A stretch of DNA of 64,000 nt, from assembly GCF_000221045.1 (NCBI RefSeq), contig NC_015856.1, forward strand, positions 682,001 to 746,000, given 5' to 3'. Under the pieces are notes generated by a model, which saw only the letters and a list, made by a program, of their open reading frames with translations, ran no database searches and had not been told where the DNA came from. How positions within the stretch are numbered: the stretch's first letter is position 1; every line of letters starts with the position of its first letter. The stretch is from Collimonas fungivorans Ter331. GTDB lineage: Bacteria; Pseudomonadota; Gammaproteobacteria; Burkholderiales; Burkholderiaceae_D. The translations under genes and the position numbers were made by a program. Of the stretch, positions 40,505 through 49,562 are shown one piece after another.

Positions 40505-41131
40505 TCAGATGATGTTGTGCTGTAGCAGGTATTGATGGACTATGCCGAGCCGTTCGCGGCCGTCGGTCAGCTCTAGCAGTTTCTGCCGCGCTTTCAGGGG
40601 AATCGGCAGGATTTCGCACCAGCGGTTGGCGACCCAGCCGGCGTTGTCGAACTGCAGCGGCAGCGCAAACGGGCTGGCGAAATTCTCGCCGTGCGCGCTG
40701 CGGCCTTTCTTGTTGATGTCGTCGATCACCAGTTTCAGCGTGCCGGCGCATTGCAGATGGGTTTCGTCAGGCGTGGTCGCCGGATCGGCGTCAATCAGCG
40801 TCACCTGCGCCTCCAGGCGCTGGTCGGCAAGCACACGCTGCTGCACGATGCGGAAGCGCTGGCTGCCTTCGGTGCGCAGCATCATCACTCCCAGGTCCTG
40901 CATGTCCCACTCGATGATCCTGGTCAAGCAGCCCACGCTCTCCGGTTCGGCGGCATTGCCGACTTCCTTGCCCGATTTGATCAGCACCACGCCGAACGGC
41001 TGCTCGGTCCGCATGCATTCGCGCAGCATGTCGAGATAGCGCGTTTCAAACACCTTGAGCGGCAGCACGCCGCCGGGGAACAGCACCGCGTTGAGCGGGA
41101 ACAGCGGTATCCAGGAATTATTTTCGGGCAT
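40505..41131 (-). CDS. LON-domain (Lon N-terminal-like) protein
   Basis: The 208-residue protein consists of a LON substrate-binding domain only: IPLFPLNAVLFPGGVLPLKVFETRYLDM, then PFGVVLIKSG and LLRTEGSQRFRIVQQ, with no ATPase or protease domain. Stand-alone LON-domain proteins are widespread near rapZ/mutY in betaproteobacteria. The role is unknown. It is the last gene of a minus-strand series with rapZ and hprK. Confidence 0.85.
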   Translation of the reverse strand: MPENNSWIPLFPLNAVLFPGGVLPLKVFETRYLDMLRECMRTEQPFGVVLIKSGKEVGNAAEPESVGCLTRIIEWDMQDLGVMMLRTEGSQRFRIVQQRVLADQRLEAQVTLIDADPATTPDETHLQCAGTLKLVIDDINKKGRSAHGENFASPFALPLQFDNAGWVANRWCEILPIPLKARQKLLELTDGRERLGIVHQYLLQHNII

Positions 41132-41179
41132 AGGGTGACGTCAACTGCGGAGGAAGTGAGCTGCGGATAAGAGGGGATG

Positions 41180-42061
41180 CTAATTGTCGCCGGCGCGCCT
41201 GAGCAGTTCGCGGTGGCGCCGCACCACGCGTTCGGAGACCTGGAAATATTCGGCCAGCCGCTCCACCATGTAGACCGAGCGATGCTGGCCGCCGGTGCAG
41301 CCGATCGCCACCGTCAGGTAGCTGCGGTTGTCGTCCTTGAACGAGGGCAGCCATTTTTCGACAAAATTGCGGATGTCGCCCAGCAGGTCGCCGACTTTGG
41401 GCAGGGCTTCCAGGAAGTCGATCACCGGCTGGTCGCAGCCGGTCAGCGGGCGCAGTTTGGCGTCGTAATGCGGATTCGGTAACATGCGCACGTCGAACAC
41501 CAGGTCAGCGTCCAGCGGCACGCCGCGCTTGAAGGCGAACGATTCGAACAGCAAGGTCAGCGGCGCCGGTTCGGTATCGACCAGTTCCTTGATCCAGCTG
41601 CGCAAGCGGTTGGCGCTCATGTTCGATGTGTCTATGGTGTGGCCGATGCTCTCGATCTCGGCCAGCATCTCGCGCTCATTCAGGATGCACTCGGTCAGCG
41701 TCAGGCGGTCGGCCGGATTCTGGCCGGGGCGCAAGCGGTGCGACAGCGGATGGCTGCGGCGGGTCTCGGAGAAGCGGGCGATCAGCGATTCGGTCTGGGC
41801 GGTCAGGAAAAACACCTTGACGTCGTGCCCTTCGGCTTTCAATTGCTGGATGTCGGAAGGCAGGCCGGCCAGCGAGTCGGCGCTGCGCGCATCGGTGGCT
41901 ACCGCCAGCATTTGCGCGCCTTCATCGAGGCGGGTGGCGACCAGGCCGCGCAGCAGGATAGGCGGCAGGTTGTCGACGCAAAAATAACCCGCATCTTCGA
42001 GCACGCGAAGAGCGACCGATTTGCCGGAGCCGGAAATGCCGGTGATGAGGATAATGCGCAT
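41180..42061 (-). CDS. rapZ: RNase adapter protein RapZ
   Basis: This is a P-loop nucleotide-binding protein of 293 residues with GISGSGKS at 8-15, CVDNLPP, DARS and the C-terminal [12 protein letters not shown] segment. In E. coli RapZ directs RNase E to the sRNA GlmZ and so controls amino-sugar synthesis; in betaproteobacteria the RNA target is not established. It is 53 bp downstream of hprK in a PTS-Ntr related neighbourhood. Confidence 0.95.
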   Translation of the reverse strand: MRIILITGISGSGKSVALRVLEDAGYFCVDNLPPILLRGLVATRLDEGAQMLAVATDARSADSLAGLPSDIQQLKAEGHDVKVFFLTAQTESLIARFSETRRSHPLSHRLRPGQNPADRLTLTECILNEREMLAEIESIGHTIDTSNMSANRLRSWIKELVDTEPAPLTLLFESFAFKRGVPLDADLVFDVRMLPNPHYDAKLRPLTGCDQPVIDFLEALPKVGDLLGDIRNFVEKWLPSFKDDNRSYLTVAIGCTGGQHRSVYMVERLAEYFQVSERVVRRHRELLRRAGDN

Positions 42062-42114
42062 TAGCGAATGATACCGTAAGTCGAGGCTTTTATCGGAAGC
42101 CCCGCAAACGGATG

Positions 42115-43062
42115 TCAGAGATCGCTGTCGCTGTCCATCGCAATACGCTGGCGGGCGATGAAATCTTTGAGCGTGTCGATGCCGCGCAACTGCAGGATCG
42201 TGTTGCGCACCGCGGCTTCCAGCAGCACCGCGATATTGCGGCCGGCGGCTACCGGGATGATGACTTTGCGGATCGCCAGCCCCAGCACTTCCTGGGTATG
42301 GGCGTCGAGCGGCAGGCGCTCGTAGTTTTCTTCCAGCGTGGCGCGCCGCACCAGGTGCACGATCAGCTTGAGGCGCATCTTGCGGCGCACTGCGGTTTCG
42401 CCGAAGATGGTCTTGATGTCGAGCAGGCCCAGGCCGCGCACTTCCAGCAGATTTTGCAGCAGGTGCGGGCAGCGGCCCTCGATCATGTTGGGTGCGATGC
42501 GGGCGAACTCGACCGCATCGTCGGCCACCAGGCCATGGCTGCGCGAGATCAGCTCCAGCCCGAGTTCGCTTTTGCCGAGCCCGGATTCGCCGGTGATCAG
42601 GACGCCGACTCCCAGCACATCCATGAACACGCCATGCATGGTGATGCGTTGCGCCAGTTTTTTCGACAGGTAGACGCGCAGGTAATCGATCACCTGTGCG
42701 GCCGGCAGCGGCGTCGAAAACAGCGGGATGTTCTTTTCGTCGCAGATTTCGAGGATGTCCGGCGGTGTCGCCAGTCCTTGCGCGATGATGAAGGCAGGCG
42801 GCGCGCCGGCCACCAGTTCAGCGGTCTGGTAGACCCGCGAAGTGGCCGAGAGGCGCTGGTAGTATTCTGTTTCCTGGTGGCCGAAGACCTGGATCCGGCC
42901 TGGATGGATCAGGTTCAGGTGGCCCACCTGGTCGGCGGCCGAAGCCGCATCGCCGGAAATCAGCCGCTCGCCGCCCGGGAAACCGGCAAACCAGCCCAGC
43001 TGCAGCGATTCGCGGTTTTCGTCGTACAGCTGCTGAATCGAGAGGGGCGTGGAAACTGGCAT
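42115..43062 (-). CDS. hprK: HPr kinase/phosphorylase
   Basis: This bifunctional enzyme phosphorylates and dephosphorylates HPr on serine. The 315-residue protein has Walker A GESGLGKS at 158-165, a conserved His in MHGVFMDV just before it, and the signature [15 protein letters not shown]. Proteobacterial HprK accompanies an incomplete PTS with regulatory roles, which agrees with ptsN directly upstream and rapZ downstream. Confidence 0.96.
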   Translation of the reverse strand: MPVSTPLSIQQLYDENRESLQLGWFAGFPGGERLISGDAASAADQVGHLNLIHPGRIQVFGHQETEYYQRLSATSRVYQTAELVAGAPPAFIIAQGLATPPDILEICDEKNIPLFSTPLPAAQVIDYLRVYLSKKLAQRITMHGVFMDVLGVGVLITGESGLGKSELGLELISRSHGLVADDAVEFARIAPNMIEGRCPHLLQNLLEVRGLGLLDIKTIFGETAVRRKMRLKLIVHLVRRATLEENYERLPLDAHTQEVLGLAIRKVIIPVAAGRNIAVLLEAAVRNTILQLRGIDTLKDFIARQRIAMDSDSDL

Positions 43063-43136
43063 GGTCGGCGTCTGACGTGGTTAGTAGGTTAGATCGCCCT
43101 GAGGGCGACTCAGACAGGATGATGTCTTATTCTAAA

Positions 43137-43613
43137 TTATGTCGCATTTTCCGTGCCCATGGGCTGCCAGGCCACGATGTGCGCATGCACCGATGCCGGA
43201 TCGGGATCGCTGCTGAGGAGGGCGCGGAAGGCGTCGCTGGAAAACATCTCGGCGATTTCCGACAGGATTTCCAGGTGCTGCTGGGTGACGTTGTCGGGAA
43301 TCAGCAGGAATACCAGCAAGCTGACCGGTTCGCCATCAGGCGATTCAAACGGGATCGGTTCGGCCAGGCGCACAAAGGCAGCCAGCGGCGCTTTCAAGCC
43401 TTTTACGCGGCCATGCGGCACGGCGACGCCGTGGCCGAGGCCGGTGGAACCCAGCCGTTCGCGCGCAAACAGGTTGTCGGAGACGGTAGAGCGGGCAATG
43501 CCGCAATTGTTTTCGAAGAGTAAACCGGCTTGTTCGAAGGCGCGTTTTTTACTGGAGACTTCCAGATCCAGCGCTACATTTTGTGCAGGCAGGATTTTTG
43601 CAAGATTAGTCAT
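43137..43613 (-). CDS. ptsN: Nitrogen-PTS enzyme IIA (PtsN, EIIA-Ntr)
   Basis: This 158-residue regulatory PTS protein accepts phosphate on the histidine of the GHGVAVPHG motif (H67). It starts MTNLAKILPAQNV; the frame extends eight residues upstream, but ATG 43613 matches the family. It lies about 74 bp upstream of hprK. The usual upstream partners rpoN and hpf are not seen here: the next 570 bp carry no gene. Confidence 0.94.
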   Translation of the reverse strand: MTNLAKILPAQNVALDLEVSSKKRAFEQAGLLFENNCGIARSTVSDNLFARERLGSTGLGHGVAVPHGRVKGLKAPLAAFVRLAEPIPFESPDGEPVSLLVFLLIPDNVTQQHLEILSEIAEMFSSDAFRALLSSDPDPASVHAHIVAWQPMGTENAT

Positions 43614-43887
43614 AATACAAATTGGTATGCGGCACAATACGGGTGGTTGTGTCTAAGTCATTGTAAGCCACCACTAATATAGCCGCAGCATTTCGGAAAC
43701 ATGCCAATTTCGGGTCTGAGCGCTGCTGGCCGCCTAGCGCGACCGCAACTGTTATGGCTGTCATGACAGCGTCTCCCCGATTTCGGCCCAAGTCAGCATA
43801 GCCCGGGCTACGGTCTTAATGGCACCCAACCCGGATTATAGACTTGATTCAGGCCAACAACACCAACTTGCGGTCATGGTCTTGCCT
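43614..43887. other. Gene-free region upstream of ptsN
   Basis: No supportable reading frame, RNA gene or clear terminator is seen in this stretch. The segment just upstream of ptsN is AT-rich and presumably holds its promoter. It leads directly into the 280-bp inverted-repeat element. Confidence 0.5.
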
Positions 43888-44167
43888 AGGGCCTGTTGAC
43901 CTTCAATTTGGGAGATGCGTTCAAACCAAAACGTGTGCTGGCAAGGCGTGTGGCGCAGCTGGGGCTGGTGCCCCAGCAAGCCATGCAACGCGGCCAGCGC
44001 ACGTTTTGGTTTGAACCCTCCGGGAACGGCTGCAGGCGTCGCATGCCGTTGTTGCAGGGGGCGGCCATCCGCATCCTTGCCGTAGCACCGCTACGTCGCG
44101 TCGCTGCGCCTAGGCACGCAACGCCTGCCGCGCGTTCGCACTCCCAAATTGAAGGTCAACAGGCCCT
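43888..44167. mobile_element. 280-bp transposase-less element with perfect 27-bp terminal inverted repeats (MITE-like)
   Basis: Ends 43888-43914 (starting AGGGCCTGTTGACC) and 44141-44167 are perfect 27-bp inverted copies. Inside the left half is a concentric hairpin with arms 43919-43935 and 44000-44016 (17 bp, perfect) and a central perfect hairpin, GCTGGGGC-TGGT-GCCCCAGC (43958-43977), on the same axis. The right half has a second weaker hairpin (GCAGGCGT at 44032-44039 with ACGCCTGC at 44121-44128). No transposase frame fits inside and no target duplication is evident. It sits 17 bp after the pagP stop. Confidence 0.85.
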
Positions 44168-44183
44168 GACCGGATTATGGCGT

Positions 44184-44795
44184 TTACTTAACTTCGAAGC
44201 GCGCAAATATCAGCCAGACGTCGCCATTGCCCTTGTTCTGCGACAGGCGAGGCACGTAGGATCCCATCAATTTGGCTCCCTTGACGCCCAGCGACACCAC
44301 CGGCAGGGCTATCGGGAACGGGAAGCCGCCGAAATAATCCTGGCGGCTCATCAGCATGGCGGTATAGCCGGCGCCGACCTCAACCGGGGTCTTGGGCACA
44401 TTCCAGATCCATTCATAGGCATAACCGGCCATGATCTGCGGCTTGCGGTGCGAGTCGCGGATGGCGAACAGGTATAGCGATTCATCGTTGCCGTCGGCGT
44501 TGCGGATGGTGCGGCCGCCGCCCAGGCCCCAGGCTTTTTCGTTCAGTTCCTGGAGCTTCTCTTCGGTATAAGTACGGCGGCCATGATAGGCGTAGCCTGA
44601 CAGATATACCTCCATATCGCCATTGTTGGCGATATTGCTCAGCCGGTCCTGGGTTTGGGTGAGGGTTTTGCTGAACCAGCCGGTAGTGTCCGGGGTTTCC
44701 TGCGCTTGGGCTGGGGCAGCCATGGCGACCAGTGCGGTCATGCAGGTGAGCAATGCGGTCCGCTTGAGCGCGGAAAAACGATAAAAAGTTGTCAT
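44184..44795 (-). CDS. pagP: Lipid A palmitoyltransferase PagP
   Basis: This outer-membrane eight-stranded barrel enzyme adds palmitate to lipid A. The product (203 residues) has a signal peptide ending AAPAQAQE near 33 and the PagP pattern: YLSGYAYHGRRTYTEEKLQELNE with the catalytic His, AIRDSHRKPQIMAGYAYEW with Asp-Ser, and a terminal aromatic-containing strand (WLIFARFEVK). ATG 44795 is used; an in-frame TTG at 44801 with AGGA five bases before it is also plausible. PagP is often under envelope-stress control, but no operator is recognised here. Confidence 0.88.
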   Translation of the reverse strand: MTTFYRFSALKRTALLTCMTALVAMAAPAQAQETPDTTGWFSKTLTQTQDRLSNIANNGDMEVYLSGYAYHGRRTYTEEKLQELNEKAWGLGGGRTIRNADGNDESLYLFAIRDSHRKPQIMAGYAYEWIWNVPKTPVEVGAGYTAMLMSRQDYFGGFPFPIALPVVSLGVKGAKLMGSYVPRLSQNKGNGDVWLIFARFEVK

Positions 44796-44947
44796 AAGCA
44801 AAAGAATCCTTTACGGCGAGGTCGTACGGTAGACGTTGATCCCCTGGACGTCAATATTCCCGACCCAATTATTGTTATTTAGTTATTTAAGTGATGTCTT
44901 TTCGCTACGCTTTGTAGCAAAGCGTAATATCTGTAGCAAATCGTAAA

Positions 44948-45787
44948 TTATTGCCTTGCCTGGCGCCAATTCAACGGTGGCTGCGATGTGGAGAAATTGC
45001 TGCGCCAAGGATTGATGTCGAGACCACCGCGCCGCGTATAGCGCGCATATACAGACAGCTTTTGTGGCCGACAGTTGCGCATCAGGTCCATAAATATGCG
45101 TTCTACGCATTGTTCGTGGAATTCATTGTGGTCGCGGAAGCTGATCAGGTACTTGAGCAGGCTTTCCTGGTCGATGGCGGCGCCGACATAATGGATCTGC
45201 ACGCTGCCCCAGTCCGGCTGGCCGGTCACCAGGCAATTCGATTTCAGCAGGTGCGAGACCAGTGTTTCTTCGACCACAACCTGGTCCGGGTCGCTTTTCA
45301 GCAGCGCCGGATTCGGCTGGTATTCGTCGACTTCGATGTCCAGGCGGTCCAGCAGCAAACCTTGCGGTTCCTGCAGCTTGAGTTCGGCGAAGGTGTCGGC
45401 GGTGGTCAGGGCGACATGCACCGGCGCGCCGAAACCGGCCGAGATATCGGTGCGCAGCAGCTGCAGCAGCGCATCCTTGTCGGCCAGCCTGGTCTGGTTG
45501 AAGGAGTTCAGGTACAGCTTGAACGACTTCGATTCGATGATGTTGGGGGAGTCCGCCGGCACCGTGAAAGTAGCGATCGCCACTTGCGGCTTGCCGCGCA
45601 GGTTGAGCCAGGACACCTCATACGCATTCCAGATATCGACGCCGAAAAACGGCAATGTGCCGCTGATGCCGATTTCTTCGCGCTTGCCCAGGCGGGCAAT
45701 CGGAAACAGCAGCGAAGGCTGGTACTGGGACTGGTAGGCGGCGGGTTTGCCCAGCGGCGAGGCGTCGGGCGTGTTCGGGATAGTCAT
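44948..45787 (-). CDS. queF: NADPH-dependent 7-cyano-7-deazaguanine reductase QueF
   Basis: This enzyme reduces preQ0 to preQ1 in queuosine synthesis. The 279-residue long-form enzyme has [16 protein letters not shown] (NADPH-binding QueF motif near 86), the catalytic Cys in [13 protein letters not shown] (C185) with D192, and [11 protein letters not shown]. It lies 100 bp after ilvA on the same strand. Confidence 0.96.
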   Translation of the reverse strand: MTIPNTPDASPLGKPAAYQSQYQPSLLFPIARLGKREEIGISGTLPFFGVDIWNAYEVSWLNLRGKPQVAIATFTVPADSPNIIESKSFKLYLNSFNQTRLADKDALLQLLRTDISAGFGAPVHVALTTADTFAELKLQEPQGLLLDRLDIEVDEYQPNPALLKSDPDQVVVEETLVSHLLKSNCLVTGQPDWGSVQIHYVGAAIDQESLLKYLISFRDHNEFHEQCVERIFMDLMRNCRPQKLSVYARYTRRGGLDINPWRSNFSTSQPPLNWRQARQ

Positions 45788-45886
45788 GGCTTCTGCTTGT
45801 GCTTAAAAGCAGTATTTTGCCAGATAAGCAGGCCGCCCCTGATAAGCGCCGCTTAATGACGCGTATCAAGGGCATGGCCGAGCGCG

Positions 45887-47413
45887 TCAGCCGAGGAACA
45901 GTTTATAGACCGGATTGCTGGTCTCGTCCCAGTAACGGTAACCGAGGCTGGAGAGGAAACTGCGGAAGATCTTCATCTCTTTTTTCGGCACCTGCAGCCC
46001 GACCAGGATGCGGCCGACATCGCCGCCCTGGCTGCGGTAATGGAACAGGCTGATGTTCCAGTCGGGCGCCATCGAATTGAGGAAACGCATCAGCGCGCCC
46101 GGACGTTCCGGGAACTCGAAGCGGTACAGCAGTTCGTTTTCCGCCAGCGGACTCTTGCCGCCCACCAGGTGCCGCACGTGGACCTTGGCCAGTTCGTCGT
46201 GGGTCAGGTCGAGCGTGCTGAAGCCATGCTTCTCGAAATTCTTGGCGATCAGCTTGGCTTCTTCGCCGCTGGAAGTCTGCACTCCGACAAACACGTGGGC
46301 GACTTTCTCGTCGCTGATGCGGTAGTTGAATTCGGTGACGTTGCGCGGCCCCACCAGTTCGCAGAAACGGCGGAAGCTGCCGAACTGTTCCGGGATGGTG
46401 ACGGCATACACCGCTTCGCGCAGCTGGCCGATGTCGGCCATTTCGGCGACGAAGCGCAGGCGGTCGAAATTCATGTTGGCGCCGGAGGCGATGGTGACCA
46501 GGGTCTGGTCCTTGACCGGCTTGCGCGTGGCCTTGGCGCGTTCGACATAGGCCTTGGCGCCGGCCACCGCCAGCGCGCCGGACGGCTCGAGGATGCTGCG
46601 CGTGTCCTGGAATACATCCTTGATCGCAGTGCACACCGCATCGGTATCGACCAGGATCACTTCATCGACGTACAGGCGCGCCAGGCGGAAGGTCTCTTCG
46701 CCGACCAGCTTGACCGCGGTGCCGTCGGCGAACAGGCCGACGTCCGGCAAGGTGACGCGGCGGCCGCTCTTCAGGCTGCGCGCCATGGCGTCGGAATCGG
46801 TGGTCTGCACGCCGATGATCTTGATCTCGGGCCGCACCGCCTTGACGTAGGCGGCGATGCCGGCGATCAGTCCGCCGCCACCGATCGGTACAAAAATCGC
46901 GTGGATAGGGCCGGCGTGTTGGCGCAGGATTTCCATGCCGATGGTGCCCTGGCCGGCGATCACGTGCGGATCGTCGAAGGGATGGACAAAGGTCAGCTTG
47001 AGTTTCTTTTCCAGCGTCAGCGCGTGGTTGTAAGCGTCGGTGTAGGAGTCGCCGAACAGCACGACCTCGCCGCCGCGCGCCCGCACCGCGTCGACCTTGA
47101 CCTGCGGCGTGGTGGTCGGCATCACGATCACGGCGCGGCAGCCGAGCTTGGCCGCCGACAGCGCCAGTCCTTGCGCATGGTTGCCGGCCGAGGCGCAGAT
47201 CACGCCGCGCTTGAGCTGGGCCGGGGTCAGGCTGGCCATCTTGTTATAGGCGCCGCGCAACTTGAAACTGAACACGCTTTGCATATCCTCGCGCTTGAAA
47301 TAAATCTGGTTCTCAATCCGCTTCGACAGCGTGGGCGCCAGTTCAAGAGGGGTTTCGACCGCGACGTCGTAGACGCGGGCGGTGAGGATCTTCTGCAAAT
47401 AATCTGTGGTCAT
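45887..47413 (-). CDS. ilvA: Threonine ammonia-lyase, biosynthetic
   Basis: This PLP enzyme deaminates threonine to 2-oxobutanoate, the first step to isoleucine. The 508-residue protein has the PLP lysine in SFKLRGAYNKM (K51), SAGNHAQGLA, the glycine loop GGGGLIAGI, and a C-terminal regulatory half with two ACT-like domains (about 330-505), which indicates isoleucine feedback control. Length and domain plan match long biosynthetic IlvA. Confidence 0.97.
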   Translation of the reverse strand: MTTDYLQKILTARVYDVAVETPLELAPTLSKRIENQIYFKREDMQSVFSFKLRGAYNKMASLTPAQLKRGVICASAGNHAQGLALSAAKLGCRAVIVMPTTTPQVKVDAVRARGGEVVLFGDSYTDAYNHALTLEKKLKLTFVHPFDDPHVIAGQGTIGMEILRQHAGPIHAIFVPIGGGGLIAGIAAYVKAVRPEIKIIGVQTTDSDAMARSLKSGRRVTLPDVGLFADGTAVKLVGEETFRLARLYVDEVILVDTDAVCTAIKDVFQDTRSILEPSGALAVAGAKAYVERAKATRKPVKDQTLVTIASGANMNFDRLRFVAEMADIGQLREAVYAVTIPEQFGSFRRFCELVGPRNVTEFNYRISDEKVAHVFVGVQTSSGEEAKLIAKNFEKHGFSTLDLTHDELAKVHVRHLVGGKSPLAENELLYRFEFPERPGALMRFLNSMAPDWNISLFHYRSQGGDVGRILVGLQVPKKEMKIFRSFLSSLGYRYWDETSNPVYKLFLG

Positions 47414-47597
47414 GTCGTTGTCAAATTGGAGTGCCGAGCGGGCTCGGCAGCAGGATCAGGCCGGGAGAAACAGCGGATCATTATAATGGACGGCTTTTAA
47501 TCGTCACCAGGTTTTGTCGGCGCCAGTGTAATAAACGATATGGCCTGCGCTGTATATGACTGGCGCGCCGCATCTGCCGTCTCTTGAATTGCTCCCT

Positions 47598-48089
47598 ATG
47601 ATCGAATCCGCAGTTTTATGGTTGCTCAAGACGCTCGCCGTGCCCACGGTCGGCCTGACTTCCGTCTTCATCATCAGTTTTGTCGCCGCCACCTTGCTGC
47701 CGCTCGGTTCCGAGCCGGCCGTGTTTGCCGTGATCAAGGCCAACGGCGCGCTGTTCTGGCCGGTGATTTTTGTGGCTACGGCGGGCAACACGCTGGGCGG
47801 CATGGTCGATTACTGGATGGGTTACGGCGCCAAGCAGGCATTTTCCCGCGAGCGCGGCAGCAGCTGGTTCAGCTGGCTAGAGCGCTACGGCGCCAAGACC
47901 ATGCTGCTGGCCTGGGTGCCGGGCATAGGCGATCCGATCTGCACCCTGGGCGGCTGGCTCAAGCTGCCGTTCTGGCCCTCCGTCATGTATATGGCGATCG
48001 GCAAGTTTGCCCGGTATGTATTGGTCGTCTGGCTGCTGCTGAACGTGCCGGACGGATTCTGGCGCCAGGTCGCAAGCTGGCTGGCCTGA
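47598..48089 (+). CDS. YqaA-family membrane protein (DedA/VTT-like)
   Basis: This is a small polytopic membrane protein (163 residues from this start). It has SFVAATLLPLGSEPAVFAV, GNTLGGMVDYWMG, RYGAKTMLLAWVPGIGDPICTLGGWLKLPFW and IGKFARYVLV, closely following YqaA, a VTT/DedA-superfamily protein of unknown transport role. ATG 47598 fits the family; an ATG at 47556 would add 14 residues. It is divergent from ilvA. Confidence 0.82.
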   Translation: MIESAVLWLLKTLAVPTVGLTSVFIISFVAATLLPLGSEPAVFAVIKANGALFWPVIFVATAGNTLGGMVDYWMGYGAKQAFSRERGSSWFSWLERYGAKTMLLAWVPGIGDPICTLGGWLKLPFWPSVMYMAIGKFARYVLVVWLLLNVPDGFWRQVASWLA

Positions 48090-48212
48090 GCGAGGGGCAA
48101 CAAGGCGCTGGATTTTTGCGTTGCATTATTATATTATTTCCCCATGGAAACATTGACTTGAAAACTGCTCGTAAGCTTCTTGGAAATCGAAATATATCGA
48201 GGATAGAAAGCT

Positions 48213-49064
48213 ATGCACAGACTGGACATCAGGGAGATTTGCGAGCGCATTGCGGTACAGGCGCCGTATTTTGCATTTACCGAACTGCAGGGGGTGCCGC
48301 ACCGGATGGTGAGCGGGACGTTTGTGGCGGAGCAGCCGCTGGGTTTTGAAAACGGCCCGGTGGCTTCCGCCGAAATCGGCCGCCACCTGGCGATCCTGGG
48401 TTCCTGCGCGGCGGTCGCCTGGCAAGCCGCGCCGCAGATCTACTACCTGGCGACCAAGGCCCGCTACAGCAAGCTGCACGATGTGGCGCCGCGTGCATCC
48501 GGCGCCAGCTTTCAGGCCAGTGCGGAAGTACTCATTCACGACCGGCGCTCGCTCACTGCGCAGGCTATCGTTTCAGCGGAAAGGCCGTTTGCGCATTTGT
48601 ATTGCGAATACCAGGCCTTGTCGGAGTCGCTGTTCCTGCGCCTGTTCAAGGATTACCGGGTGCCGTCGCCACCGCTGGCCGACAGTTCGCCATACCGGCA
48701 GTCGGTGCAGCTGGATTTCGAGGCGCCTGTCGGGCCGTCCATCATTGCCCGCAGCCAGCCGCTGGCGCCGGCCCGCTGCGCCGGTCACTTCCTGGATTAT
48801 CCGGCCTGGCCAGTGGCGATGATCGTGCACACCGTCGCCCAGACCACCAGCAGGCTGCTGCACCACATCGTCGACAAGGAAGTCAGCTACACCGTCGTCA
48901 AGTGCGACCTGGCGGCCCACCAGCTGGTGCCTGCCTGCGAGCCGCTGTCATTCCATACCCGCTGCGTTTCGGCGTCTTCTTATCTGTCGCACTACGTTTT
49001 TGAAACCAAGGTAATGCGCAACGGTGAGATAGCGGCCGAGATCGCCACCGAGTTGCGAGTTTGA
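48213..49064 (+). CDS. Unknown protein, possibly double hotdog fold
   Basis: The 283-residue protein is preceded by a plausible AGGA site. It has no signal peptide or membrane segment. The N-terminal half contains GFENGPVASAEIGRHLAILGSCAAVAW, a central helix pattern like that of hotdog-fold dehydratases/thioesterases, followed by strands (SFQASAEVLIHDRR, SLTAQAIVSAERPF). The second half begins again with a similar pattern around CAGHFLDYPAWPVAMIVHT, suggesting two hotdog units. This is inference from pattern only; no gene name or reaction is assigned. Neighbours give no clue to function. Confidence 0.7.
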   Translation: MHRLDIREICERIAVQAPYFAFTELQGVPHRMVSGTFVAEQPLGFENGPVASAEIGRHLAILGSCAAVAWQAAPQIYYLATKARYSKLHDVAPRASGASFQASAEVLIHDRRSLTAQAIVSAERPFAHLYCEYQALSESLFLRLFKDYRVPSPPLADSSPYRQSVQLDFEAPVGPSIIARSQPLAPARCAGHFLDYPAWPVAMIVHTVAQTTSRLLHHIVDKEVSYTVVKCDLAAHQLVPACEPLSFHTRCVSASSYLSHYVFETKVMRNGEIAAEIATELRV

Positions 49065-49079
49065 ATCAAAGAGTTTGAA

Positions 49080-49229
49080 TCAAAGCGCGGACAGGCCGGC
49101 CCAGAACATCGCCGGCGTCAGCAGCAACAGGATCAGGTAGGGCAACATGCGCAGCGGCCATGCGCGCTGGCGCAGCAGGTAGGACATGCCGAAATAGGGG
49201 TTTCTGCGCGATAGGGAAACGGGTGTCAT
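49080..49229 (-). CDS. Small membrane protein, 49 residues
   Basis: A minus-strand ATG at 49229 is preceded by CTCCGGAGG ten bases upstream, a near-perfect ribosome binding site. The frame gives 49 residues: a basic head (MTPVSLSRRNPYFGMSYLLRQRAW) and one hydrophobic segment (about 29-45, LPYLILLLLTPAMFWAG), so a single-span membrane protein is predicted. It lies 28 bp downstream of another tiny frame on the same strand and converges on the hotdog-like gene. No homolog is recognised. Confidence 0.55.
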   Translation of the reverse strand: MTPVSLSRRNPYFGMSYLLRQRAWPLRMLPYLILLLLTPAMFWAGLSAL

Positions 49230-49257
49230 GATAATAATGCCTCCGGAGTAGGGTGAA

Positions 49258-49335
49258 TCAGCCCTTGCAGTGGCCGTAGTGGGCTAATGTGCAGGAAATG
49301 CTGTCCAGGATTTCGCTGATGATCTGGCTAAACAT
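49258..49335 (-). CDS. Very small protein, 25 residues
   Basis: A minus-strand ATG at 49335 has CAGGAG five bases upstream, a strong and well-spaced ribosome binding site. The frame MFSQIISEILDSISCT... ends HYGHCKG before TGA: an amphipathic helix, then two cysteines and two histidines in the last 12 residues. It precedes the 49-residue frame on the same strand, so the two may form a micro-operon. Function is unknown; a leader peptide is an alternative. Confidence 0.45.
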   Translation of the reverse strand: MFSQIISEILDSISCTLAHYGHCKG

Positions 49336-49562
49336 GATGGCTCCTGAGAAAGTGGATATGGATCCATTGTAGGCAAACACTATCGATTTATGAAAATTGA
49401 TTGTATTTATTGATTTCATTGGGTTTGCCTATCCGATAGCGTTCCGGATGTTCTGTGCCTTGCACTGCACAAATCGGCATCTTGCCTTCGTGAAGCAGCG
49501 CGATAAGCTAAAATGCGGGTTCAGTAGCAGCAGTCAACGCAGTAGCCCACTTTCATAGACCA

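Noticed and set aside
43606-43791. 61-residue minus-strand frame upstream of ptsN
   Set aside because: There is no ribosome site and no domain, and it overlaps the likely ptsN promoter.
46040-47500. 486-residue plus-strand frame opposite ilvA
   Set aside because: It is antisense to a full IlvA with catalytic lysine and ACT domains.
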